From NCBI GenBank assembly GCA_958295905.1, contig CATQHG010000001.1, forward strand, positions 62,001 through 126,000: DNA of 64,000 nucleotides, in the 5' to 3' direction. Position 1 is the stretch's first letter; the number at the start of each line of letters is the position of its first letter. The notes under the pieces are model-generated. The model ran no database searches, was not told the origin of the DNA, and saw only the letters and a list, made by a program, of their open reading frames with translations. Shown piece by piece: positions 9,618 to 17,525 of the stretch. This DNA is from an uncultured Vicinamibacterales bacterium. Its GTDB lineage: Bacteria; Acidobacteriota; Vicinamibacteria; Vicinamibacterales; UBA8438. Made by a program: the position numbers and the translations under genes.

Positions 9618-9690
9618 CTAGCGCTTCCGGTCCTTCTCGGTCTTCAGAGCCTCGTCCAGCGCCTCGCGCAGCTGCTCTGCCGGCACGCCG
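9618..9690 (-). repeat. inverted repeat, left copy (partner at 13336-13408)
   Basis: Read on the minus strand, it encodes PAEQLREALDEALKTEKDRK-R and a stop. The same about 70 bases occur in the opposite orientation at 13336-13408, so the pair brackets the relaxase module (about 3.7 kb between them). A few mismatches separate the copies. Confidence 0.75.
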
Positions 9691-9753
9691 ACGGCCGCGG
9701 CGACGGTCCGGGCGACGGTGGCCCAGCGCGGCGGTCGGCGCCGGGAGGGCCGT

Positions 9754-10001
9754 GACGGCGGGCACTCGGTACAGGAGAGGACCATCCGATCGCCTGGGGC
9801 GGGCCGCTGCCGTTCGGCCCATCGGTGTGCGGTCGGTCGGCTGGCGAAACGCTTCGTCGCCATCGTGAAAATCCGCCCCGATCGGAGCCAAGCGTGGAAG
9901 TGCGTTGGTTTCACGCACTGGTTTATCGGCTAGACTTGAAATCATCCTTTCACTGCTGGACGCAGGTGCGACGATCTCAGGCGGCCCCATAACCTGAGGG
10001 T
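9754..10001 (+). repeat. dispersed non-coding repeat, copy 2
   Basis: This is the same block as 5888-6127. The conserved end (about 9888-10001) contains the hairpin GTGCGT-tggtttc-ACGCAC and the inverted repeat CTCAGG...CCTGAG just before the 3' end of the relaxase gene. It could be a small RNA, a transfer or replication signal, or the end of a mobile unit. Confidence 0.7.
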
Positions 10002-10094
10002 CGGATTGCCGTCCTAACCCATCTGAAGCGGTTGTTTCCGGCCGGGGCGACACCCCCCCCGCGGATGCCCGCCTCAAGGGGGTTCTGCGTCGGT

Positions 10095-12293
10095 CTACCG
10101 CCGGCGGTCGGGTGCCGGCGCGTCGCCGGTCCGCTGGTCGCCGCCGCGCACGACGCTATCGGGATTCGCGTACAGGTCCCCAGGGGTCGGTGCGGTCGGT
10201 GTAGAAGCGGGCTCGGCGGCGGGGGGTGCCGGGACATCGGTCGCCTGCAGCGGTGCGGTCTCGGTGCGGGTGCTGTCGGTGACCCGGGCGACGAACCTCC
10301 TCCAGAAGCCCGGGCGCGCCGGGGGCGTCTCGGCCGGCGCGGTCCCGCCGGCGGCCGGGCTCGGCGGCGGCGGGGGCGGCGCTGCGGCCGCGGTGTCGGC
10401 CCGGCCGGGCGCAGCGGAAGGTTCAGCCGCGGAGGGTGGTCCAGAGGGGAATCCGGCCGGCACTCGGCCGCGGGCCTGGTCGATGATTCGGTCGACGGTG
10501 TCCTGAACATCGCACACGGCCGCGGCGGTCGCCTCCCCGACCCTGCGGCCGCGGAGCGGGGCGGCTCGGCGGGGTGCCATCGATGCGGCGGTGTCCGCGA
10601 CCCGTTCCTCCAGCTCGCGGCGTAGTCGTCCAACGTCAAGGGTGCCGGCGTAGCCGGCCGTGTGCACGTCGTCGAGCCCGTCGATCTCGATGTACCGGTC
10701 ACCCCCGCCCGTTTCGTGCTCGCGCCCGAGCGCCTTCCGCACCTCGCGCCACGGCAGCCCCGCCGGCTGGCGCGCCGCAAGATCGGCTGCGGCCGGCCCG
10801 ACAGCGTCGTGGGCACGCCCCGCGACGACGTCGGCGGTCGGGAGCGGCGGCGGTGCGGCCGGCTCCGCCGGCGGTGGGGTCGGGCGCTGGTGCCGCTCGG
10901 CCCGGCGGTCCCGCTCGGCGACCAGGGCGGCGCGGTCGAACGCCGGCCGCGGTGGAGGCTCCGCCGGCGGTGCGGCCGCAGTCCGGCGCGCCTCGGCCCG
11001 GACGGAGGGCGGGACGGCCGCGACGACCCGGTGCCGCTCGGCCCGGCGGTCCCGCTCGGCGACCAGGGCGGCGCGGTCGAACGCCGGCCGCGGCGGAGGC
11101 TCCGCCGGCGGTGCGGCCGCAGTCCGGCGCGCCTCGGCCCGGACGGAGGGCGGGACGGCCGCGACGACCCGGTGCCGCTCGGCCCGGCGGTCCCGCTCGG
11201 CGACCAGGGCGGCGCGGTCGAACGCCGGCCGCGGCGGAGGCTCCGCCGGCGGTGCGGCCGCAGTCCGGCGCACCTCGGCCCGGACGGAGGGCGGGACGGC
11301 CGCGACGACCCGGTGCCGCTCGGCCCGGCGGTCCCGCTCGGCGACCAGGGCGGCGCGGTCGAACGCCGGCCGCGGCGGAGGCTCCGCCGGCGGTGCGGCC
11401 GCAGTCCGGCGCGCCTCGGCCCGGACGGAGGGCGGGACGGCTTCCAGAACCCGACGCTGCTCGGCCTGGTGCTCGCGGGCCAAGCGGTCCAGCGCTTCGG
11501 TCCCGCCGGCGACGCGGGCCTCGATCCGGATGATTTCCTCCGCCCGGCGGACGGCCGCGGCGCGTTCAGCCTCGGCGTCGGCGAAGACGACGCCCCGGTC
11601 CGGCGCCGCCTCGGGGCGGTGGGTCAGGACCCGGCCGCGCTTCATCGTCGGTGGTCGGTCGAGCCGGATCGCGGTCTCGCGGTCTCCCCGGGTCTCCGCA
11701 TCGATCCGTTGGGCCTCAAGCGTCCGGTGGTCGATCCGCTCGGGGCTGCCGTGCTCACCAAGCGCGCGGTTGGCGAGATCAGACCATGCCTCGCGCCACG
11801 CCATCAACGCGGACTTGTCATTCCAACTCCTATCCTTCCGCTTCGAGAAGCCGTCACGGTCGCGGTCGATCGGCCGCATCGTCAGCAGTAGGTGGGCATG
11901 GGGATTCCGGCCCCCCTCACCGTGGAACCCGATGTCGGCGATCATGCCCCGGTCGACGAACTGCTCCTCCGCGAACTTCCGGACGAGGCCCCGTCCGGCG
12001 GACGCGGACAGCTCGCCGGGGATGGCGACGCGGACCTCGCGGGCGACCTGGGCGTCGGCTCGGCGTTCGGCGGCCTCGGCGCGGTTCCACAGTTGCGCCC
12101 GGTTCCGGGTCCACGCGGGGGCCCCGGCCGGCGTGAGGATCACGGAATCGTCGACGGCCTTGCGGCGGTAGTCGTGGACCTCGCCGGTCCGCTCGTCGAC
12201 CAACCGCTCGCCGGCGCGGTAGGCGGCCCCGGCGACGGCCGACGCGCCTGCAGACCGTTTCACGATCTGCGCGTTCAAGTGGTAGATGGCCAT
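10095..12293 (-). CDS. MobA/MobL (MOBQ) conjugative relaxase
   Basis: This is a 732-residue relaxase that would nick oriT and pilot the strand during mobilization. The N-terminal catalytic domain (about residues 1-200) begins MAIYHLNAQIVKRSAGASAV with AAYRAGE and DERTGEVHDY. It carries the His-rich metal motif GRNPHAHLLLT (H132, H134). Residues about 285-475 are four nearly identical 47-residue repeats rich in Ala, Pro, Glu and Arg, followed by a Pro/Ala-rich tail with no helicase domain. The frame is intact, in contrast to most neighbours. The start lies 32 bases from a candidate oriT, and the accessory gene at 12414 is divergent, the usual MOBQ layout. Confidence 0.88.
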   Translation of the reverse strand: MAIYHLNAQIVKRSAGASAVAGAAYRAGERLVDERTGEVHDYRRKAVDDSVILTPAGAPAWTRNRAQLWNRAEAAERRADAQVAREVRVAIPGELSASAGRGLVRKFAEEQFVDRGMIADIGFHGEGGRNPHAHLLLTMRPIDRDRDGFSKRKDRSWNDKSALMAWREAWSDLANRALGEHGSPERIDHRTLEAQRIDAETRGDRETAIRLDRPPTMKRGRVLTHRPEAAPDRGVVFADAEAERAAAVRRAEEIIRIEARVAGGTEALDRLAREHQAEQRRVLEAVPPSVRAEARRTAAAPPAEPPPRPAFDRAALVAERDRRAERHRVVAAVPPSVRAEVRRTAAAPPAEPPPRPAFDRAALVAERDRRAERHRVVAAVPPSVRAEARRTAAAPPAEPPPRPAFDRAALVAERDRRAERHRVVAAVPPSVRAEARRTAAAPPAEPPPRPAFDRAALVAERDRRAERHQRPTPPPAEPAAPPPLPTADVVAGRAHDAVGPAAADLAARQPAGLPWREVRKALGREHETGGGDRYIEIDGLDDVHTAGYAGTLDVGRLRRELEERVADTAASMAPRRAAPLRGRRVGEATAAAVCDVQDTVDRIIDQARGRVPAGFPSGPPSAAEPSAAPGRADTAAAAPPPPPPSPAAGGTAPAETPPARPGFWRRFVARVTDSTRTETAPLQATDVPAPPAAEPASTPTAPTPGDLYANPDSVVRGGDQRTGDAPAPDRRR
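10890..11441 (-). repeat. four tandem 141-bp repeats inside the relaxase gene
   Basis: The period is exactly 141 bases (GTCCGGCGCG-type landmark at 10981, 11122, 11263 and 11404), so the reading frame is kept and each unit adds 47 residues (VPPSVRAEARRTAAAPPAEP, then PPRPAFDRAALVAERDRRAE). Units differ by only one or two bases, which implies recent expansion or ongoing homogenisation. Confidence 0.95.
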
Positions 12294-12324
12294 AGCCCGA
12301 CCGGTCTGTTATTGTACCGCACCA

Positions 12325-12362
12325 CAAAACCCGATTTCCAGGGTTTTGTATAGGTGCGCTTT
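12325..12362 (+). other. oriT: candidate origin of transfer (oriT) of MOBQ/IncQ type
   Basis: A perfect 8-bp inverted repeat, CAAAACCC-gatttcca-GGGTTTTG (12325-12348), is followed after TA by TAGGTGCGCTTT. In IncQ-type oriTs (R1162/RSF1010) an inverted repeat precedes TAAATGCGCCCT, with nicking just after the GCG. The present core differs from that only by A/G and C/T changes. It lies between the divergent relaxase and accessory genes, where oriT is expected. The assignment rests on similarity to that known layout. Confidence 0.7.
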
Positions 12363-12413
12363 CCTCACTTCGTTCTGAAAGGTTGGATGTCATGATAGTG
12401 TATACTTCAGTCG

Positions 12414-12722
12414 ATGGACAGGATCAAGCAAATCGAGGACAGAATCAGCCGGGGACTTGAGGAAGTCCGCCGCCAAAAGAAGACGCTGGACGCCCTGAAA
12501 GCCCGCCAGCGCGCCCGGGATCAGCAGGCGAATCGGAGGCGGGAGGCAAGGCGGAAGGCCGTCCTTGGCGCGGTCGTGCTCAAGGCCGTTCGGGACAGCA
12601 AGACGGATTCGGCTTTTCAGCAGACTGTCGGGCGGCTGCTCGGTGAAGCCCTGCATCCGCGCGATCGGGACCTGTTCGAGGACCTGCTTCCTGAACCCGG
12701 CGATGAGGTTGAAAGTCGATGA
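12414..12722 (+). CDS. small relaxosome accessory protein (MobC/TraD-like)
   Basis: This is a basic 102-residue protein. The first half is a coiled coil (MDRIKQIEDRISRGLEEVRR and onward), then an Arg-rich stretch and ARRKAVLGAVVLKAV. That last feature resembles the short hydrophobic K-x-x-L-G-x-x-V segment of small accessory proteins next to MobA/L and TraA relaxases. It starts at the first ATG after the oriT region, with a TATACT box at about 12399. Its stop overlaps the next gene by 4 bases (ATGA). The assigned role in oriT recognition is inferred from size, charge and position, not from a firm family match. Confidence 0.6.
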   Translation: MDRIKQIEDRISRGLEEVRRQKKTLDALKARQRARDQQANRRREARRKAVLGAVVLKAVRDSKTDSAFQQTVGRLLGEALHPRDRDLFEDLLPEPGDEVESR

Positions 12723-13183
12723 TCGGAGGTGATCTCGTGTACGCGCGCGGGTATGCGCTGCTGCATGCGGTCGCAGCGGGCGATCAAGCCGGCTTTTCGG
12801 ATTCGGATATCGAGTGGGCGAAGCGGGCGGCGGAGGTAGCCTGGCTGTTCACTCCGGATCAGCTGCAGCTCGACGGATGGAGACGAGATCCGGTGCGGCA
12901 CGTCTGGATTCCGCCGGTCCGGGATGACATGCCCGTGGACCCGATCCGATCGGTCGGCCGCGATCCAGGGCCTCGGGACGGCGGGGGCGGCCGCGGCGGT
13001 GTTCGGCCGGCGCCGTCCCCGGCGGCGCCGGCCGACCTGGCTGGACTCTCCGATGCCGAGCTCGAACACGAGATTGAGGCGGCGGACATCTGGGATCGTT
13101 GGATGTCGGACCCGGAGGGTTGGCGGCACCGGTGGGATCGGCGCGCCGTGCTGCTCGCCCGACGGCGCGCGGAGGCGCAGTAG
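12719..13183 (+). CDS. hypothetical protein, co-transcribed with the accessory gene
   Basis: This is a 154-residue acidic protein. Its start overlaps the upstream stop (ATGA), indicating translational coupling. The N-terminal half is compact (YARGYALLHAVAAGDQAGFS, then WLFTPDQLQLDGWRRD), a Gly/Pro linker follows, and the C-terminal half is helical (LSDAELEHEIEAADIWDRWM). I do not recognise the family. Its position suggests a mobilization or maintenance role. Confidence 0.6.
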   Translation: MIGGDLVYARGYALLHAVAAGDQAGFSDSDIEWAKRAAEVAWLFTPDQLQLDGWRRDPVRHVWIPPVRDDMPVDPIRSVGRDPGPRDGGGGRGGVRPAPSPAAPADLAGLSDAELEHEIEAADIWDRWMSDPEGWRHRWDRRAVLLARRRAEAQ

Positions 13184-13321
13184 GGGCTGGGACCGAGCGA
13201 CACGCCTGAGATGAACGCCTGCAGCGCCGCTAGCGCGCAACGGGGGCGGGCGGCGGCGGTGACCCGGTGGGGGCATCGTGGCGGGGCAGACCCCGGTCAA
13301 GGTGGTCGAGGGGGTATACTC

Positions 13322-13405
13322 GTGACTCGTTCAGTCGGCACGGCCGAGCAGCTACGCGAGGCTCTGGACGAGGCTCTGAAGACCGAGAAGGACCGGAAGC
13401 GCTAG
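13322..13405 (+). CDS. 27-residue ORF ending in AEQLREALDEALKTEKDRKR
   Basis: The GTG at 13322 gives VTRSVGTAEQLREALDEALK, then TEKDRKR. A GTATACT box lies just upstream (13313-13319). The same tail is encoded in inverted orientation at 9618, there fused to a different upstream sequence, so at least one copy is a fragment. It may simply be the end of a repeat rather than a functional peptide. Confidence 0.35.
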   Translation: MTRSVGTAEQLREALDEALKTEKDRKR

Positions 13406-13408
13406 GAG
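13336..13408 (+). repeat. inverted repeat, right copy (partner at 9618-9690)
   Basis: This is the reverse-complement match to 9618-9690, with a few substitutions. Together the two copies bracket the relaxase, oriT and accessory genes. Confidence 0.75.
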
Positions 13409-13529
13409 TCTGCGCCGCAGGAAGTTCGCGGAATCCCGGTGGCTTGCGTCGTGACGCACGGCGTCAAGGTGTCTTCCGCGGTCAACGAGCAGGTGATTTC
13501 GACCAGCCGGCGGCGTGAACCGAAAAAAT

Positions 13530-13627
13530 AGCCGTCCTCCAGTTCCTTCGTCCCGTCCGCCTTCACCCCGACGGTTGTCTTCCAAACGGATGTTGAAGTG
13601 GATCCCGTCCACCCACACGTACACGTA
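13530..13627 (-). pseudogene. IS256-family transposase, short fragment
   Basis: On the minus strand it reads YVYVWVDGIHFNIRLEDN followed, after a frameshift, by a V-K-A-D-G-T-K-E-L-like stretch. This is the start of the IS256 (mutator) catalytic domain, with the first catalytic Asp in VDGIHFN. About 30 codons remain. A longer remnant of the same family lies at 20745-21134. Confidence 0.7.
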
Positions 13628-13639
13628 GGTCACACGCCG

Positions 13640-14212
13640 ACAGCGAGGAGCCACCGAGGCTTCGCGGGCACGGTGAGTTCCTCACCCTCCGGCGATCAGA
13701 ACACCCGGCGACGGCGTAAAACGCTTTGGGCCGGGCCGCCGCGGCCAGACCAGCCACCCCTCGCGGCGCGCGCCGGCGCTCGCGGTCGGGAGGGGCGTTC
13801 GCCTCGACGCTGCGCTGCTGACGGCGGTCCGACGCTGGCGGCGAGCGCCGGCCGCTACGGTCTCCGCGGCCCCGACGCCAGCGCACAGCTCAGGCATCCG
13901 AGCGGCGCGGCGAGCTCGTCGACATCGGCCACCACCGCGGCGAGTGTTCCGGGGACGAACAGGCGGAGAAACGCCGGGATCGAAGCCCTCGGAGGCCTCG
14001 GCGCGTTCCTCTTCGGAGCCGATCCCGGCGCGGTGCCACCGAGGCGTCCGCCGTTCGAGGTCATACGCCTCGGTCGGCTCCACAACCATCGCCCGCGATC
14101 CAACCCCGACGGTGCACCGCGAGCTCTTGCCGTCACGGACTCGAAAGTTAGGCTGTCACATAGGCTGTCAACAGGGCCGTCGATCACGGCTTATGTCAAT
14201 GAATACGGGGCC
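13640..14212. other. no supported gene
   Basis: On the minus strand a fragment (MVVEPTEAYDLERRTPRWHR and about 20 further residues, from 14089 down) has protein-like composition but degenerates into frameshifts. It is possibly a decayed gene that I cannot name. Nothing else is supported. Confidence 0.35.
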
Positions 14213-14295
14213 GTTAGGCGGAAGTTTCGGGGCTTATAGCGTATAAGTCGCCATTATTGTAGCAGTTACGGTGTTTCGTGAGGTGTCAGTCCTGG

Positions 14296-16023
14296 CTACA
14301 CTCGCGGCGTCATCCCCAATAGCTCGAAGCAGCGCTCCTGCACCGGCGTCGGCTGCGTCTGCAGCGTGAAAGTGGCGCCGTCCTCGGAGACCTGCATGGT
14401 GTTGGCGGTCAGCGTCCCCAGGTCGGTGAGCAGCGTCCGAAAGCTGTGCACCGGCAGATCGTCTTCGGTGCGTTTGCGCCCGGCCTTGGCCCGCGCCGCG
14501 GGCGAGCGCTTCGCGGGCTCTACGACGGAACGGCGCTGCTGCTCGGCCGCCGCCGGGTCGTGGTCGTCGAACAGCAGCGGCGCCAGGGCGCGTCGCATGT
14601 GCCACTCGACGTAGTAGGCCAGCATGCACAGCAGGACATGCGCCCGCACCCGGTCAGCCCGCCGGTGGTGAATCGGCCGCACCTTCAGGTCCACCGACTT
14701 CAGGCTCCGAAACGCCCGCTCCACCTTCGACAGGTCCTTGTAGGCCCGCACCGTCTGCGCCGCATCGAACCGTTCCGGCTCGACGTTGGACCGGACGATG
14801 TAGATCCCATCGAGCGCCTGCTCGGCTGCGATCTTCTCTTCGTCCCGACGGAAGGTGAAGACCTCGTCGGTGATGGTAGTGACGACATGCTTCGCCATCT
14901 TGTAGCGATTGATCACTTTCCCGACGCGCAGGCCGATCTCGGCCGCCCCCTGCAGCGGCCGGTTCTTGCGCATGGTCGCGGCCGCGATGGGTGCCAAGTC
15001 CTTCTCGGTGGCCGCCAGCAGCTCCTGCCGCTTGCGGTGCCGTTCGGCCGCCAGCAGTGGATTGCGGCACACGATCAGCCGCTCGCCGGGGAACTCCCCG
15101 CTGGTCACCTCGGCCGGGTGCCGCTCGTCGAACAACGAGGGCGTCACCGTGCCGGCCTTCAGCAGCTTGCGGATCGTCGGCGCGCGCAGCGTGGTGATCC
15201 AGCGCAGCCCGTCCACCCCCTGCAGGTCCTCGCGGATGCGCGCTGCCGTCAGCATGCCCCGGTCACCCACCAGCACCACGCGTTCGAGCCCGAACCGCCG
15301 CCGGATCTTCTCCACTTGAGAGGCCACCGTCTTGGGGTCGCTCGTCGAACCCTCGAAGACCTCGACCGCGACCGGACAGCCTTCGGCCGTGCACAACAGC
15401 CCGAAGACGATCTGCAGGGTGCCCTGCTTGCGGTCGCGGCTGTGTCCGCGCCGGGCGAGCGGGCAGTGGGTCCCCTCCAGGTAGCTGGAGGTCAGGTCGT
15501 AGAGCACCAGGGTGTGTTCCCGCAGGTGCCGTTTGGCCAGCCGCTGCTCGATCCCCGCCTGGCGGTCGAACAGCCAGTCCATCGCGGCGTAGAGCTCATG
15601 CTGGTCGACGGCGCCGAGCCCGAGCACCCCGCCGAGGGTGGAAACGGCGCTCTCGGGGGTGAGGGCGCGGGCGGTGGCCAGCTTCGACTGCGCGTCAATG
15701 ACGCGGGCGACGACGAGGGCGAGGACGAGGTCGCGGAGGCGGCTGGCGCCCGTGGCGATCAGGGTGTGGAGTCCGAGCTGCTTCAGGGTGCCGAGCACGG
15801 CGGCGACATGGCCGTGGGGGAGGCTTCGCACGCAGGTGAAGGCCTCCGCCGGGGCGACGAGGCGCTCGCCGCGGAGGACCCGGCGGAGCGTCTCGACGGC
15901 GGCGGCGGGCAGTTTGGAGAGGTTGGCGAGGGTGCGCTTCTTGATTCGCCCCGCCTCGCGGTAGGACTCGCGCAGGAGCACGGCTGGGGGCGAGTTCCGG
16001 TTGGGCACGCGCTCGATATACAT
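14296..16023 (-). CDS. IS1634-family transposase, intact
   Basis: This is a 575-residue DDE transposase starting MYIERVPNRNSPPAVLLRES at ATG 16023. An upstream ATG (16074) would add 17 residues that overlap the regulatory hairpin. Features include LYDLTSSYLEGTHCPLA (first Asp region), VLVGDRGMLTAARIRE (second Asp), and the C-terminal YKDLSKVERAFRSLK and VRPIHHRRADRVRAHVLLC, all typical of IS1634. Although its GC resembles the surroundings, it is one of the few uninterrupted long transposases here and is probably still functional. Confidence 0.92.
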   Translation of the reverse strand: MYIERVPNRNSPPAVLLRESYREAGRIKKRTLANLSKLPAAAVETLRRVLRGERLVAPAEAFTCVRSLPHGHVAAVLGTLKQLGLHTLIATGASRLRDLVLALVVARVIDAQSKLATARALTPESAVSTLGGVLGLGAVDQHELYAAMDWLFDRQAGIEQRLAKRHLREHTLVLYDLTSSYLEGTHCPLARRGHSRDRKQGTLQIVFGLLCTAEGCPVAVEVFEGSTSDPKTVASQVEKIRRRFGLERVVLVGDRGMLTAARIREDLQGVDGLRWITTLRAPTIRKLLKAGTVTPSLFDERHPAEVTSGEFPGERLIVCRNPLLAAERHRKRQELLAATEKDLAPIAAATMRKNRPLQGAAEIGLRVGKVINRYKMAKHVVTTITDEVFTFRRDEEKIAAEQALDGIYIVRSNVEPERFDAAQTVRAYKDLSKVERAFRSLKSVDLKVRPIHHRRADRVRAHVLLCMLAYYVEWHMRRALAPLLFDDHDPAAAEQQRRSVVEPAKRSPAARAKAGRKRTEDDLPVHSFRTLLTDLGTLTANTMQVSEDGATFTLQTQPTPVQERCFELLGMTPRV

Positions 16024-16030
16024 GGTTAAT

Positions 16031-16067
16031 ATTATACCAAATATATCCTGTAAATAAAGGGATATAT
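16031..16067 (-). promoter_or_regulatory. transposase promoter and operator-like palindrome
   Basis: Reading toward the transposase, a perfect TATAAT sits 7 bases before the ATG (plus-strand 16031-16036). Just upstream is the 8-bp inverted repeat ATATATCC...GGATATAT (16041-16048 and 16060-16067). The A/T-rich block stands out from its GC-rich surroundings. Transcription would give a nearly leaderless message, and the palindrome could bind a repressor. No clear -35 is seen. Confidence 0.45.
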
Positions 16068-16430
16068 GCAACAAAAAGCACTTATTACATGGCTACAAAT
16101 CAGGGCTCGCACCACACCCAAAAGCCCCAAAACCCTTTATAATCTATGGATTAGGGGAAATGGGCCGCTGAAACTTCCGGTTAGGCAGGCATTGATCCTG
16201 GAACAACCTCTTTGTAGTCTTCCGGGTCGGCTACGGCCTAGGACGAAGGGGCGGCGTGAAGCCGATCCGATGAACCGCCGGCGATGACGCTGCCATACAG
16301 GCGGTTGACGGCGTTCACGCGGCGGTTGGCGGCCGTTCTGCGCTCGCCTGCCGAGCGACTGACACTGTGCACCGTCACTCACTGAGGCTGGCGCACGGGG
16401 GCGCTCGTGGCCCTCTGGCGTCGGTCGGAT

Positions 16431-17141
16431 TCACGGTGATGCCAACGTCAGCCACGGCGGTGGACACTTGTCGTCATGCCTGACACCCACGCGCGGGAAC
16501 GGCAGTTGTCCCCAGTCCTCGTCGAGGTTGGACGCGATGCTGTCCCGGAAGCAGGGGATGAGGGCGTGAAGCAGTTGGGCGCCCAGTTGAACCTGCGTGC
16601 GGCCGTAGCTGTCGGAACCGGCGCTTGCACCGTGCACGATCTGGTGGCGAACGACAGCCAAGTTGCGGAAGAGGCCGTTCAGCGAATTCTCGGTTCGTTC
16701 GTTGGCACCTCCAAGGCGCCAATCCTCAATAGCCCGCCGTAGCGTCTCCTTGGCCTTGCGTGTCCGTTCATCGAAGATGCGCTCCCAGTCTTCGGGGCTC
16801 TTCACCCGCGCATCCTCGTCCCACTTTTGCCAGAAGGATGGATGCGCCTGCCGCAGCTCGAGGACCTCGGCGACGCGTTCTCTGTGCCGCCGCAAGGTGT
16901 CCCGCAGACGCCCTCTGTCGTATCGAGCGATCTTCCGATGGAAGTGTTGACGGGAAGAGGACGAGCCACTGCCGTCCACCTTGTAAGCCGCCTCGTACGC
17001 GATCCAGTAGAAGACGAACCGAACGTGGGCGCAATCGTCGTCATCGGAGGTGGCGAGGTCGATCCATACGTTCATGCGCGCGGCGCGACGCTCGTTGTCG
17101 CGGCGACGCGTTTCGTCAGTGGTCATGACTGTCGCCATCAT
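16431..17141 (-). CDS. HEPN-like protein, possible ribonuclease toxin
   Basis: The start is at ATG 17141 (MMATVMTTDETRRRDNERRA), 26 bases inside the upstream gene; ATG 17126 is an alternative. The 236-residue protein has AHVRFVFYWIAYEAAYKVDG in the N-terminal part, typical of MAE_28990/Apea-like HEPN proteins. Near residue 175 it has NLAVVRHQIVHGAS, in which R-x4-H is the HEPN ribonuclease motif. Charged helical sequence links them. Coupling to a small acidic upstream protein suggests a toxin-antitoxin or abortive-infection pair. The family-level call is good; the activity is inferred. Confidence 0.65.
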   Translation of the reverse strand: MMATVMTTDETRRRDNERRAARMNVWIDLATSDDDDCAHVRFVFYWIAYEAAYKVDGSGSSSSRQHFHRKIARYDRGRLRDTLRRHRERVAEVLELRQAHPSFWQKWDEDARVKSPEDWERIFDERTRKAKETLRRAIEDWRLGGANERTENSLNGLFRNLAVVRHQIVHGASAGSDSYGRTQVQLGAQLLHALIPCFRDSIASNLDEDWGQLPFPRVGVRHDDKCPPPWLTLASP

Positions 17142-17319
17142 GCTCGCGCACGTCATCCTTCGACATGGAGCCGTCGGGGTACTGCCCGTAGGCCCACGAT
17201 ACCCGCTGCTCGAACTTCTCCTCCGGGGTCCAGCCGCGACTTGCTGCCTCCTGCAGGATCCGGTCGATGTCATGCAGCGACGGCTCGTTGCTAGAGTTGC
17301 TCTTGGAGACTTTCGTCAT
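17116..17319 (-). CDS. 67-residue partner of the HEPN protein (antitoxin candidate)
   Basis: The ATG at 17319 is preceded by a near-perfect AGGAGGGGGAGGG. The protein is MTKVSKSNSSNEPSLHDIDR, then ILQEAASRGWTPEEKFEQRV and an acidic His-rich tail. Its 3' end overlaps the HEPN gene by 26 bases, so the two are translated in tandem. It is small, acidic and first in the operon, as antitoxins usually are. I do not recognise a domain. Confidence 0.6.
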   Translation of the reverse strand: MTKVSKSNSSNEPSLHDIDRILQEAASRGWTPEEKFEQRVSWAYGQYPDGSMSKDDVREHDGDSHDH

Positions 17320-17525
17320 CCCTCCCCCTCCTGGTCTCCGGTGCCTCGGCGATGTTGATCTGCCAAGCCGTGGAGCGCTAGTCTGGGGCGGTCTCTGCCC
17401 CACAGGGTGGGGGAATAGCGCCAGTCTACCACGGTTGTCGAAGGACAATCGCGGCCTCTCCGTGCCGACCGTCCGGGAGCCGATCAAGAACCACGCCAGA
17501 AAACGGGCGATCGGGCGGCGGAGAA

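Larger units (their letters stand above)
14219..16179 (-). mobile_element. IS1634-family insertion sequence, complete
   Basis: Perfect 10-bp ends, CGGAAGTTTC (14219-14228) and GAAACTTCCG (16170-16179), are flanked by the 6-bp direct repeat GTTAGG (14213-14218 and 16180-16185), in the 5-6 bp range usual for IS1634. The element is 1,961 bp with one intact transposase. Clean ends, intact repeats and an unbroken gene indicate a recent insertion. Confidence 0.88.

Noticed and set aside
10660-12171. Long plus-strand open frames opposite the relaxase
   Set aside because: Antisense of the 141-bp repeats; the products are Arg/Ala repeats without any family.
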